From contig NZ_JACXAD010000001.1 in the NCBI RefSeq assembly GCF_014699115.1, positions 248,001-312,000 of the forward strand: a stretch of 64,000 bases of DNA, written 5' to 3'. Source of the stretch: Hymenobacter montanus (GTDB taxonomy: Bacteria; Bacteroidota; Bacteroidia; Cytophagales; Hymenobacteraceae). The notes beneath the pieces are model-generated. The model was not told where the DNA came from. It saw only the letters and a list, made by a program, of their open reading frames with translations, and did no database searches. Shown here in pieces: positions 8,544-18,049 of this stretch. The first letter of the stretch is position 1, and each line of letters begins with the position of its first letter. A program made the translations under genes and the position numbers.

Positions 8544-9554
8544 ATGAAGAAAACCTTCTACCTCTTCAACCCCGGCCGTCTGAGCCGGCAGGATAACACC
8601 CTTAAGTACACGGCCTACAACGAAGAAGGCGGCGAGGGTCAAACGCGCTTTCTCCCCGTGCAGGATGTGAGCGACCTCTACGTGTTCGGGGCGCTCGACG
8701 CCAACTCAGCCCTCTATAACTTCCTGGGTAAAAACGGCGTCTCGGTGCATTTCTTCGATTTCTACGACCACTACACCGGCTCGTTTATGGCTAAGGAGTA
8801 CTTGCTGGCCGGCCGGGTGCAAGTAGCCCAGACCACCCACTACACCAACAAGAAAAAGCGCCTCGTACTGGCCCGCAAGCTAGTGGAAGGCGCGGCCTTC
8901 AACCTTTGCAAAAACCTTCGCTACTACCAAAGCCGCGGCCGCGCCGTGGGCGAGGAACTTGCTCAGATTGAGCTGTACGTAGCGGCCCTGCCTCACGCCA
9001 CGAGCATCGCTGAAATCATGGGCTACGAGGGCAACATCCGCCAGACCTACTACCGCTGCTTCGAGCAACTGGTGAGCATGGATGGGTTCAGCTTTGGCAC
9101 CCGCAGCACCCAGCCGCCCCAAAACGAGCTGAACGCCCTGCTCTCCTTCGGCAACATGCTCTGCTACGCGGCCTGCCTCTCGCAAATTTACCACACCCAG
9201 CTCAACCCTACCATCAGCTTCCTGCACGAGCCCGGTGCCCGCCGATTCTCCCTGGCCCTGGACGTGGCTGAAATTTTCAAGCCCCTGCTCGTGGACCGCA
9301 CTATTTTCCGAGTGCTCAACAAAAAGGAAATCCAGCCTCGTGACTTCGTGCGGGAGCTCGGTGGCTGCCACCTACGCGAGCCCGCCCGCAAGGTATTCAT
9401 CCGGGTGTTTGAGGAGCGCCTGAAAGAAACCTTCCGCCACCGCCGCCTCGACCGCATCATCAGCTATCAGTCCTTGCTCAAGCTCGAATGCTACAAGCTC
9501 ACCAAACACCTGCTGAGCATAGAAGAATACCAGCCGTTCAAAGCGTGGTGGTAG
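8544..9554 (+). CDS. cas1: CRISPR integrase Cas1
   Basis: The 336-residue protein is a Cas1 of the I-B type. The catalytic triad is intact: E162 in GYEGNIRQ, H228 in FLHEPG and D240 in SLALDVAEIFKP. Cas1 forms the integrase with Cas2 and inserts new spacers at the leader end of the array. The gene follows the antisense ORFan by 81 bp, so it either has its own promoter or is read through from cas4. It leads into cas2 after 48 bp. Confidence 0.97.
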   Translation: MKKTFYLFNPGRLSRQDNTLKYTAYNEEGGEGQTRFLPVQDVSDLYVFGALDANSALYNFLGKNGVSVHFFDFYDHYTGSFMAKEYLLAGRVQVAQTTHYTNKKKRLVLARKLVEGAAFNLCKNLRYYQSRGRAVGEELAQIELYVAALPHATSIAEIMGYEGNIRQTYYRCFEQLVSMDGFSFGTRSTQPPQNELNALLSFGNMLCYAACLSQIYHTQLNPTISFLHEPGARRFSLALDVAEIFKPLLVDRTIFRVLNKKEIQPRDFVRELGGCHLREPARKVFIRVFEERLKETFRHRRLDRIISYQSLLKLECYKLTKHLLSIEEYQPFKAWW

Positions 9555-9602
9555 CGACCAACCTGTTGCTCTTACCAAATTAAACAAGAAACCCCAGCTG
9601 CT

Positions 9603-9866
9603 ATGTACGTGCTATTGGTTTACGACATCAAAGAGCGACGCGTGGGCAAAATGCTCAAGCTTTGTCGTCAGTACCTGCACTGGATTCAGAACTCTGTTTT
9701 TGAAGGCGAAATATCTGAAGTGAAACTCAAGGAGCTGTTGCTTAAAGCCGAAGCTTTCCTCGACCTGGATGAGGACAGCGTTCTGGTGTTTAAAAGTTGC
9801 ACCCAGCAATGGCTGCAGAAGGAAGTGCTGGGGCAAGAGCGTAAGCGACTGGATGCGTTTTTATGA
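9603..9866 (+). CDS. cas2: CRISPR adaptation protein Cas2
   Basis: An 87-residue ferredoxin-fold protein beginning MYVLLVYDIKERRVGK, with the conserved Asp in YDI and the R-x-x-K helix. It is the structural partner of Cas1 in the spacer integration complex. Length is normal. It is the last cas gene and lies about 200 bp before the first CRISPR repeat. Confidence 0.95.
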   Translation: MYVLLVYDIKERRVGKMLKLCRQYLHWIQNSVFEGEISEVKLKELLLKAEAFLDLDEDSVLVFKSCTQQWLQKEVLGQERKRLDAFL

Positions 9867-10068
9867 TACCGCAGTCGTCGTTACCAATTGCACAGGGCAC
9901 GAGACACAGGATGTTCATGTTCTAAATTTTATAACTCGCTTATTGTTAGAGTCGTCGCAGAGCAGGGGTTTTCCTACTTCCGGGCACCGACGACTTTATG
10001 AAATTTTTATCTTGCTAAAAACTGGCATCACAACGTGCCAGGGCATATTTTTGCTTCAATTGCTACGG
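9867..10068 (+). promoter_or_regulatory. CRISPR leader
   Basis: This non-coding stretch, AT-rich in parts, lies between cas2 and the first repeat. The 8-mer AGTCGTCG occurs at 9873-9880 and 9950-9957 and as its inverse at 9988-9995; TGGCA and TGCCA form a short stem near 10025-10041. A partial repeat copy (GCTTCAATTG, 9 of 10 bases of the repeat start) lies at 10053-10062. Orientation is supported by the degenerate last repeat at the far end of the array. The array promoter should be here. Confidence 0.7.
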
Positions 10069-13000
10069 GCTTCAATCGGACTGTGAGGAATTGAAATCAT
10101 TATCCCTTGCGGGAACTCGCCAACCGTTAAATGCTTCAATCGGACTGTGAGGAATTGAAATCGATTTCGAGGCGGGAGACCAGCGTTTCCATTACAGGCT
10201 TCAATCGGACTGTGAGGAATTGAAATATCTTGTTGGCCAGCGAGAGCGCGGCTAGTTTGGCGGCTTCAATCGGACTGTGAGGAATTGAAATTACTGGTCG
10301 AAGTTGCTATTGCGGAATGCCTGGGGGCTTCAATCGGACTGTGAGGAATTGAAATCACAACATATCACCGCACGTAGCGCAAAGCGGGATGCTTCAATCG
10401 GACTGTGAGGAATTGAAATTCGCGTCGAAAGTGTTGGCATTCGGGAAGTTCCACCGCTTCAATCGGACTGTGAGGAATTGAAATACCCCAACCCCAGCCC
10501 GATCCCTACGCGTTCCGGGGCTTCAATCGGACTGTGAGGAATTGAAATAAGCCTGGCTTGGCTATCCCCTTCTCGATGGCCGACGCTTCAATCGGACTGT
10601 GAGGAATTGAAATTAAAACGCTTGCCGGACTTGTGCGCGAGGTCGCGCAGCTTCAATCGGACTGTGAGGAATTGAAATGATGGATATGTTCCGCTCTCAG
10701 CCCGCCGCGTAATGGCTTCAATCGGACTGTGAGGAATTGAAATGGCCATAGGAAGCAGATTGAATGACCACCGCGTCAGGCGGCTTCAATCGGACTGTGA
10801 GGAATTGAAATTGAATCAGAAGGCCAAATTCGCCAAGCGCGACACGCGCTTCAATCGGACTGTGAGGAATTGAAATAAGGCCATAATAAGGATTATTTAA
10901 GGTCGGGGCGAGGCTTCAATCGGACTGTGAGGAATTGAAATAAGTACATGCGGTAGTCGTCTACCTGGAAGCCCAGGGCTTCAATCGGACTGTGAGGAAT
11001 TGAAATTGGTCGAAGCCAAGTACGACACGGCAAATTCTTCCTGCTTCAATCGGACTGTGAGGAATTGAAATACATGCAGCCCGCGGGGGAAGGAGTCCTG
11101 GGCCCGGGCTTCAATCGGACTGTGAGGAATTGAAATTCAGTAGGATTGCGAAATTGGATAGCTACAACCGGGCTTCAATCGGACTGTGAGGAATTGAAAT
11201 TGGATGAGCGGGCTAACGGTGCATGGAAGGGCCGTAGCTTCAATCGGACTGTGAGGAATTGAAATAAGCTGAACTGCTTTCGCTAACGGCGCAACGCCCG
11301 GGCTTCAATCGGACTGTGAGGAATTGAAATTTAAAAACCTGGCCGCCGCCTCCACCGCCGCCCCCGCTTCAATCGGACTGTGAGGAATTGAAATTCCGTA
11401 TTGCCTCTGCGCTGCCCGGCAAGGCTGAATGCTTCAATCGGACTGTGAGGAATTGAAATGTGTCACGTCGCCGGGGTAGTACTGCGGGTGGGTGGCTTCA
11501 ATCGGACTGTGAGGAATTGAAATTCGTCCACCATGATCCCGTTTTTGGCGTTTTTGGCCGGCTTCAATCGGACTGTGAGGAATTGAAATCCAATTTCACC
11601 CACTACTGCCCGTTGCCCGCCCGGCGCTTCAATCGGACTGTGAGGAATTGAAATGGGAAACCGAGGTGCGAAAGGCGGTAGCGGTGCGGGGCTTCAATCG
11701 GACTGTGAGGAATTGAAATGGCTCAACTCATCCCCGCACCGAAGGTAGAGCAGCCGCTTCAATCGGACTGTGAGGAATTGAAATCGATGCGGACTGGTGG
11801 GATAGTAGCAACACCGTACTGCTTCAATCGGACTGTGAGGAATTGAAATTCCATGAAAGCGAAGAATTCGGCGAAGGCTTCGCGGGCTTCAATCGGACTG
11901 TGAGGAATTGAAATTTTATTCCCCCGAATCCATCCACTAATTATTATCCCGCTTCAATCGGACTGTGAGGAATTGAAATTATTTTGGGCTGGTGCTGCCA
12001 GGCAGCGGTGGGGGTGCTTCAATCGGACTGTGAGGAATTGAAATTTTTCTTATTGGCCGCGAAGTTGAACCGGCTGTTCGCTTCAATCGGACTGTGAGGA
12101 ATTGAAATTATGGTATGGGGAGAGGTGGCGTAGAAAGTTACGGGCTTCAATCGGACTGTGAGGAATTGAAATAATGTGGCTGTGTGAAGTGCTACCGCCT
12201 GGATTACGGCTTCAATCGGACTGTGAGGAATTGAAATTGGTGGAGATCAGAGAGAGCACCAACAGTAGTAATAGCTTCAATCGGACTGTGAGGAATTGAA
12301 ATCGTACAGCATGCTTTTTATTTAGATGGCTTAATGCAGCTTCAATCGGACTGTGAGGAATTGAAATCTTGTTTACAGCGGAAAGCACAATTGTTGGAAA
12401 GCAGCTTCAATCGGACTGTGAGGAATTGAAATTGGATTGGCGGGGGATAGGGCCGGGGTGTAGATACTGCTTCAATCGGACTGTGAGGAATTGAAATCTG
12501 TGCCGCCGCATGGAAGAGTGGGACAGCAAGAAAGCTTCAATCGGACTGTGAGGAATTGAAATCGTATCTCAAAATCAGGTCTTGACCTGATTGCTCGCGC
12601 TTCAATCGGACTGTGAGGAATTGAAATTTAATGTCGTGAACGTGATCACCCGCAAGGCTTGAGGCTTCAATCGGACTGTGAGGAATTGAAATACGATTGC
12701 CTCCCAAATACCCCCATCCGGCCCTTGTGCTTCAATCGGACTGTGAGGAATTGAAATTTTGCGGAGCCGCCGCCAGCGGAAGGATATGACGAAGCTTCAA
12801 TCGGACTGTGAGGAATTGAAATGTGGTTTTTATGTCTACCACATAGCCACCTGGCCCTGCTTCAATCGGACTGTGAGGAATTGAAATGGGGGTGGCTGGC
12901 TTCGTAAGCGTTATAAGCGGCCGGCTTCAATCGGACTGTGAGGAATTGAAATATGAGCGAATATCCTACTCACTTCGATTCCTTCGGCGCTTCAATCGGA

Positions 13001-14251
13001 CTGTGAGGAATTGAAATGGGCCTAGCCGGGCAGTTGTATGCCGACGACCGCCAGCTTCAATCGGACTGTGAGGAATTGAAATCGCAAAAGGGTCGGGTCC
13101 AGCGTCTGCAAGTCCGAAGCTTCAATCGGACTGTGAGGAATTGAAATAGAATTTGGCCGCCGCGACCACCGCCGCCCCCACCGGCTTCAATCGGACTGTG
13201 AGGAATTGAAATATGACCGTCGACCGCAGGCGGGTGGCTCCCCCCGTGGCTTCAATCGGACTGTGAGGAATTGAAATAACGCTGGTGAACGCTGGTATCG
13301 CCCAACGAGCCACGCTTCAATCGGACTGTGAGGAATTGAAATACGGCAACCCGGCCGGGCAACAAGGGAACGGCACGCGCTTCAATCGGACTGTGAGGAA
13401 TTGAAATATAGGGAACCCGTTACGTGCCTTATAATTCAGCCGGGCTTCAATCGGACTGTGAGGAATTGAAATCCGTGTTCAGCGCCTACGGTACGGGCCA
13501 GCGTAGCTGCTTCAATCGGACTGTGAGGAATTGAAATCGGGTATATTTCATGATGTTAGTTGATTTGGTATGGGCTTCAATCGGACTGTGAGGAATTGAA
13601 ATAAGAAAACGGCCGTCCGCAAGCCCGTTGCTTCGCTCGCTTCAATCGGACTGTGAGGAATTGAAATTTGGCCGTGTTCGCCGTAAAGGAGGCCGTGGGC
13701 GCCGCTTCAATCGGACTGTGAGGAATTGAAATGGTAAGTAACGTCGTTTTTGGCCTGGGCCAGTTGGCGCTTCAATCGGACTGTGAGGAATTGAAATGAC
13801 AACAACAAGTTAGTTACAACAGGCCAACAATCAGGCTTCAATCGGACTGTGAGGAATTGAAATCTAGCTAAGCCGCCCATTTTCAGCCCATCCCCCCTTG
13901 CTTCAATCGGACTGTGAGGAATTGAAATCTGTATTCCGCAAGCAGGGCCTCCGCCTGGGTTTCCGGCTTCAATCGGACTATGAGGAATTGAAATGCCGAA
14001 TGCAGGTTCGGGTAACAGGCATTGGGCTGGCTTCAATCGGACTGTGAGGAATTGAAATGACGGGGTAGCTACGAACTGTTGAACGCGCTCCCTCGCTTCA
14101 ATCGGACTGTGAGGAATTGAAATAGGCCATCTAGGCGTTCCCGGCACCCCCCCCCAAGCTTCAATCGGACTGTGAGGAATTGAAATTCCCACTGCGCCGT
14201 GCTTAGCAGCGGCTCGACCACGGCTTCAATCGGACTGTGAGGAATTGAGAC
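10069..14251 (+). CRISPR. type I-B CRISPR array, 65 repeats of 29 bp, 64 spacers
   Basis: The repeat starts GCTTCAATCGGACTG and ends GAGGAATTGAAAT. I counted 65 copies at a 63-68 bp period, almost always 64-65, so spacers are mostly 35-36 bp. Repeats are virtually invariant: one copy at 13966-13994 has a single G-to-A change, and the last copy (14223-14251) ends GAGAC instead of GAAAT, marking the old, leader-distal end. The 3' end ATTGAAAT matches the 8-nt crRNA handle typical of I-B. The long uniform array implies an active adaptation history. Two spacers (11331-11365 and 13148-13183) are related to each other. Confidence 0.99.
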
Positions 14252-14365
14252 TCCACGCTGCCGCTCTAACTGGAGTGCTCGATGAAATCCAGGCGGACCA
14301 TCATTCACAATGCGGAGTGGCTACTTCAATCGAAGCGTATTGCGTTGCTGCCGCTAATGCACTTT

Positions 14366-15802
14366 TCATTCCGTTTTCCCACGCCGCCCTTCTAGAATGC
14401 GGAAGAACGAGCGGGTGTTGATTTCTTCCCGGGTCAGCCCCGTGGCCTCGATATCTTCCTCGGAAATCGCGCCGCAGTTCAGGGCTTTCAGGAAGAAGTT
14501 GAGCAGACCCTGGCCGGTAGCGGCATCGTCGAAAATGTCGCCGGTGAGGGTGGAGATGGCGGCCCGCTCCACGAAGGTGCGCAGGCGGGTAACGGCGTCG
14601 TCGTAGCTGCTCAGGAAGAAGTTATACGTGGCGGCGTAGCGCATCGGCAGCTGCGCCGGGTTCAGGTCCCAGCCTTGGTAGAGGCCGTTGATGAGCGAGT
14701 GGGTAGTGTGGTGGTAAGCCTGCCGCCAGGCGTTGTGCACGGACTCCTGGTTTTCGCGCAGCTGCGCGTAGCTCAGGTTGTCGCCGCGGTGCGGGCCGAT
14801 GGGCATGACGTTGGTGGCCCCGTCGGAAAGGAAGATGCCGGTGCCGCCCAGCGCCACCTTGGTCATGTGGTGGGCGAAGTCGCACACGGGGTGGGCCATG
14901 GTCTGGTACCGGGCCGTGATGCCGCAGGAAGCGGTGTAGTCGTAGGTGCCGAAGTGGGCGGCCACGCACCGTCCCTCACTGGCCCGGATGAGGCGCAGGA
15001 GCGGGTTGCGCCCCTCCTCGTCCATGATGATTTGGGTGGCTTCCACCATGGTTTCCATTTTGAGGGTGCCGGGGGCCAGTCCGTTGGCTTTTTCCAGCAG
15101 CTCGAACAGGCGCACCATTGTGGTCATCTGCTCGGGGATGGTCACCTTGGGCAGCATCACCACGAAATTGCCCGGTAGCTGGCCGCCGGTTTCGGCCAGC
15201 AGCGTGGTCAGGAAGATATCCAGCGTGCGCACGCCGCGGGCCTTCATGTCTTCGGTAAAGGGCTTGATGCGAATGCCGATAAACGGCGACAGCGTGCCCT
15301 GGCGCATGCCCTTAGCCACTTCCTGGGCGGCGCGGCTGGCGGTGGCATCCTCCTCGGCATCAGGCCGGTTGCCGAACCCGTCTTCAAAGTCTATCCGGAA
15401 GTCCTCTACGGGTTCGCGCTGCAGCTTCTGAACAATCTTGTGGTAGACCGAATACGCCAGCCAGGCCGGCTCCTGCTTGCGCGCCTCGGCCGACAAGGCA
15501 TCCAGCTTCGTCGTGAGGGCGGCGATGTCTTTTTCGAGTGGGGGCAGGTTCTCGTGGTTTTTGAGGTGCAGCACGCGGGCCAGCTCCGCGAAGTTGGGCG
15601 CGTAGGTTTGCAAGTTGTTGAGCGCGATGTCGCCCATGCGCACGCAGGTGTCGGCCTTGAACAGGTTGGCACCGCCGTACACAGTATGCACGGGCTGGCG
15701 GTCGGGCTTGTCGCCGGGGTAGACTTGCTGGAAGTGCCGGTTGGCGACGCCCAGTTGGTCGAGCAGGGTCGTTTTGTCGGATTCGGGTAGGCTGAGTTTC
15801 AT
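14366..15802 (-). CDS. CitE/malate-synthase-like aldolase (DUF6986-type)
   Basis: A 478-residue protein of the HpcH/HpaI aldolase-citrate lyase superfamily fold. Visible motifs include FRIDFEDGFGNRP (metal-binding acidic pair), IGIRIKPF, VVMLPKV, METMVEATQII and a FGTYDYTASCGI block comparable to the CitE GPEDL region. Long family members of this kind (DUF6986, sometimes called phosphoenolpyruvate kinase) are known near allantoin genes in Actinobacteria. It is the last gene of the minus-strand ureide cluster, 243 bp downstream of uraH across a large hairpin. The cluster generates ureidoglycolate and then glyoxylate, so an enzyme consuming glyoxylate or splitting ureidoglycolate is a reasonable inference. 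The substrate is not known. Confidence 0.7.
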   Translation of the reverse strand: MKLSLPESDKTTLLDQLGVANRHFQQVYPGDKPDRQPVHTVYGGANLFKADTCVRMGDIALNNLQTYAPNFAELARVLHLKNHENLPPLEKDIAALTTKLDALSAEARKQEPAWLAYSVYHKIVQKLQREPVEDFRIDFEDGFGNRPDAEEDATASRAAQEVAKGMRQGTLSPFIGIRIKPFTEDMKARGVRTLDIFLTTLLAETGGQLPGNFVVMLPKVTIPEQMTTMVRLFELLEKANGLAPGTLKMETMVEATQIIMDEEGRNPLLRLIRASEGRCVAAHFGTYDYTASCGITARYQTMAHPVCDFAHHMTKVALGGTGIFLSDGATNVMPIGPHRGDNLSYAQLRENQESVHNAWRQAYHHTTHSLINGLYQGWDLNPAQLPMRYAATYNFFLSSYDDAVTRLRTFVERAAISTLTGDIFDDAATGQGLLNFFLKALNCGAISEEDIEATGLTREEINTRSFFRILEGRRGKTE

Positions 15803-15878
15803 GGGAAATTAGGAAGCTGTAGCGACGCAACCCTGGGCGGGGCGTCGTTGCGGGGGTGAGTAGAGCAGTTCTCGAAAA

Positions 15879-15954
15879 GGAATTAAAAATTAAAAATGAA
15901 GAATTAAAAATCGGCTGGTCAATTTTTAATTCTTCATTTTTAATTTTTAATTCC
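15879..15954. repeat. 33-bp perfect inverted repeat, AT-rich dispersed element
   Basis: Two perfect 33-bp arms (15879-15911 and 15922-15954) flank a 10-base loop. Each arm contains the AT-rich core AATTAAAAATTAAAAATGAA. The same core appears at 17910-17941, 18388-18420, 54794-54824 and 54942-54972. Here it lies between uraH and the aldolase gene and would form a very stable hairpin in the mRNA, possibly separating expression of the last gene. Confidence 0.85.
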
Positions 15955-16045
15955 TAAAAAACGGTGCCCTGATTTGAGAGCCGATCTAAGTTAGCGTGCT
16001 GGCGCGGGCGCGGTCGTTTAGTGACGTATGGCGCCGCGACCCGGT

Positions 16046-16384
16046 TCAGGAGCCGCGGTAGGTAGCGTAGCCGAATGGGTTCAGCAGCAGCGGGACGTGG
16101 TAATGCTCGGTGGTGGCCACGTCGAAAACAATTTCCACGAACGGATAGAAATTCGCCGTATCGTGCTGCCTGAAATATTCTTCGGTATAAAACTTCATTT
16201 TATAAACCCCCAGCTTTAAGGAAGTTGACTTGGGCAGTAAATCAGTAATCCGGCCATCCGGGTTGGTTACGCCGCGCGCAATTTCCTGCCAGTCGTTGCC
16301 GGCTTGTTGCAGTAGCGCGATGGTTACGCCCGCGGCGGGCCGGCCCTTCGTGGTGTCGAGAATATGAGTAGTTATCTGGCTCAT
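16046..16384 (-). CDS. uraH: 5-hydroxyisourate hydrolase
   Basis: A 112-residue transthyretin-related protein that hydrolyses 5-hydroxyisourate, the product of urate oxidase, to OHCU. The hallmark residues are present: H7 in THILD, R45 in DGRI, the second His in EHYHVPLLL, and the C-terminal YRGS tetrapeptide. Its ATG overlaps the uraD stop by four bases, so the two are translationally coupled, which suits the instability of their shared intermediate. No periplasmic signal is seen; it is cytoplasmic. Confidence 0.96.
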   Translation of the reverse strand: MSQITTHILDTTKGRPAAGVTIALLQQAGNDWQEIARGVTNPDGRITDLLPKSTSLKLGVYKMKFYTEEYFRQHDTANFYPFVEIVFDVATTEHYHVPLLLNPFGYATYRGS

Positions 16385-16890
16385 GCGGCTAGTAGTTTTT
16401 CCAGGCGAATGCGGGTGATTTTAGCCTGCTCGCCCATGGCAACCAGGATTTCAGCTTCCGGCTTGTTGGGTAGGCGCGCTTGCAGCAACGCCAGCATTTC
16501 ATCGGCCGATTTGCCGGTGGCGCAAACGATGAAAATGTAACCAAATTTTTGCTCGTACGCCGTATTGCCGGCGGCCAATGCTTCAAGGGTAGCGGGCGCC
16601 GCTTGTTTTACGGCGGCTTGCTCCCCTTCGGCCCAGGTGCTGGTGCTGGCAAACTTCTCGCGCAAGGCCTGCACGTCGCCGCCAATCTTGGGGTGGTGCG
16701 TGAAGGCTTCGCGCCAGTCGGCTTCCGCCAGGCTACTCCAGGTATGCGCCGCGGCCTTATAAAGCGCCGCGGATGAGGCGAAAGGAAACTGCTGATTCAG
16801 CGCGGCTACCCAAGCGTGGGCCCCGCAGCAAGCAGCCAGTGACTCGGCACGAACCGCTGCTGGCAAGGCATTGAGGTCAGAGAGGGTCAT
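16381..16890 (-). CDS. uraD: OHCU decarboxylase
   Basis: The 169-residue protein converts 2-oxo-4-hydroxy-4-carboxy-5-ureidoimidazoline to S-allantoin. The catalytic His lies in THHPKIGG (H66), and the C-terminal half has the usual NTAYEQKFGYIFIVCATGKS block. It is coupled to uraH by a 4-bp overlap, and its start overlaps the end of the upstream 89-residue gene by 14 bp, indicating one transcript. Confidence 0.95.
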   Translation of the reverse strand: MTLSDLNALPAAVRAESLAACCGAHAWVAALNQQFPFASSAALYKAAAHTWSSLAEADWREAFTHHPKIGGDVQALREKFASTSTWAEGEQAAVKQAAPATLEALAAGNTAYEQKFGYIFIVCATGKSADEMLALLQARLPNKPEAEILVAMGEQAKITRIRLEKLLAA

Positions 16891-17146
16891 TTATTCTGTT
16901 GTGATGCTTTAGCAGCTGTTCTTTCGCTCTTTCCAGCGTCAGCAGGAAGTCACTTAAGTTGACGTTGATAGATTCCATCCCGTAATTATTCCTGGGCTCA
17001 TTGAAGAAGCTGACGCTAAAGTCACCTTTCTCAGTGTCGACGTGACATATGCAGAATTCATTATAATAAACTTCCGCATATAAATAATTGGTATTCGGCT
17101 CACTTGTCAGAAAGAAATACAAGCCTTTCGGCCTTGCGTACGCCAT
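16877..17146 (-). CDS. hypothetical small protein within the ureide operon
   Basis: An 89-residue protein beginning MAYARPKGLYFFLTSEPN, with alternating strand-like segments and a C-terminal amphipathic helix (DFLLTLERAKEQLLKHHNR). There is no signal or membrane segment. It is less GC-rich than its neighbours. It sits between allE and uraD, overlapping the uraD start by 14 bp and ending 11 bp after allE, so it is embedded in the operon. The layout resembles small immunity-like proteins seen scattered in Bacteroidota, but I cannot assign a family. A role in the pathway is possible only by context. Confidence 0.65.
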   Translation of the reverse strand: MAYARPKGLYFFLTSEPNTNYLYAEVYYNEFCICHVDTEKGDFSVSFFNEPRNNYGMESINVNLSDFLLTLERAKEQLLKHHNRINDPL

Positions 17147-17157
17147 AGCGGTTTAGT

Positions 17158-17904
17158 TTACACCACCGTCGGGAAACGGTTGACGTTTTTGTAATAGATA
17201 TACACCGACTTTTCCTGGCCCATGGCGGTGGCCCACTGCTGGCAGTAGGGCGCCATCCAGATCGAGTCGCCTTTTTTGACGGGGTACCACTGCTGGTCGA
17301 GCATGTAAATGGCCTGGCCCTGCAGGTACAGCAAGCCGTGCTCCATGATGTGGGTTTCCACCATGGGCAGGTGGCCGCCGATGTCGTAGGTGAAGATATT
17401 GACGGCCATGTCGAAGGCCAGCTCGTTGGGCAGCAGCTCCTGGATGCGCAGGGCCTCGTCGTTCATGTACACGGGAGCTTTGCGGTCGTCTTTCTCACCA
17501 AACAAAATGCCCGGCGTGGCGTGGCCGGCCAGCGGCTCGTACACCTTGTGGAAGGTCAGCAGCTGCGTGCCGGCCTCCGGTTGGCTGAACTCATACGCCT
17601 GGCCGATGGGAATGTAGACAAACTGCCCCGCGCTCAGTTCCCGGGTTTCGCCGCCCACGGCCACCCGGCACTGGCCCTGCACTACGTAGAAGAAAATCTG
17701 CGCCGCCTGCGTCTCCCCCACCAGCCGACCCGCCTCGGTAAGGGTGATGAGGGTTTGGCAGAGGCGGGCCCCCATCTGCTCGTTAATGATAACGTTCACG
17801 GTGCAGCCGGTCCAGCCAGGTACGTTGCTGTTGATGTAGCCGTCGGGTGCGATGATGGCGTGGTTGGGCTTGACAACCGAGCGGGTCAGGGCGGAGATTT
17901 TCAT
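17158..17904 (-). CDS. allE: (S)-ureidoglycine aminohydrolase
   Basis: A 248-residue bicupin that hydrolyses S-ureidoglycine to S-ureidoglycolate and ammonia. The second cupin holds the metal site and carries the family's GGHLPMVETHIMEHGLLYLQ block, with E, H, H and a later Q at the expected places. The end has the conserved MAPYCQQW motif. It follows allC in pathway order. The ATG lies six bases after an AT-rich dispersed repeat (17910-17941), so that repeat forms its immediate 5' leader, and about 500 bp of repeat-rich DNA separate it from allC. Confidence 0.93.
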   Translation of the reverse strand: MKISALTRSVVKPNHAIIAPDGYINSNVPGWTGCTVNVIINEQMGARLCQTLITLTEAGRLVGETQAAQIFFYVVQGQCRVAVGGETRELSAGQFVYIPIGQAYEFSQPEAGTQLLTFHKVYEPLAGHATPGILFGEKDDRKAPVYMNDEALRIQELLPNELAFDMAVNIFTYDIGGHLPMVETHIMEHGLLYLQGQAIYMLDQQWYPVKKGDSIWMAPYCQQWATAMGQEKSVYIYYKNVNRFPTVV

Positions 17905-17909
17905 CTGTT

Positions 17910-17941
17910 GAATTAAAAATTAAAAATGAAGAATTAAAAAT
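17910..17941. repeat. AT-rich dispersed repeat, copy upstream of allE
   Basis: A single arm identical in core to the 15879-15954 element. It is paired with an oppositely oriented copy at 18388-18420, about 450 bp away, and the two enclose the TIR element at 18050-18225. It forms the 5' leader of allE. Confidence 0.8.
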
Positions 17942-18049
17942 TGGTTGTTGAAATATCCACGCGCAAGTATTCGTACCAACCAGTATGTCAATCATTTATC
18001 CTCATCCGGTGTCCGGGCCGCCCAAGCATGTCGCGTGCAACAATAACGT

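Noticed and set aside
13122..14308. Minus-strand ORFs through the array with recurrent ISIPHSPIEA and FQFLTVRLKP peptides
   Set aside because: These are translations of the CRISPR repeat itself and not genes.
14323..14332. ACTTCAATCG, resembling the start of the CRISPR repeat, after the array
   Set aside because: Only ten bases match and it lies 100 bp from the last repeat start, not at the array period; too short to call a further repeat.
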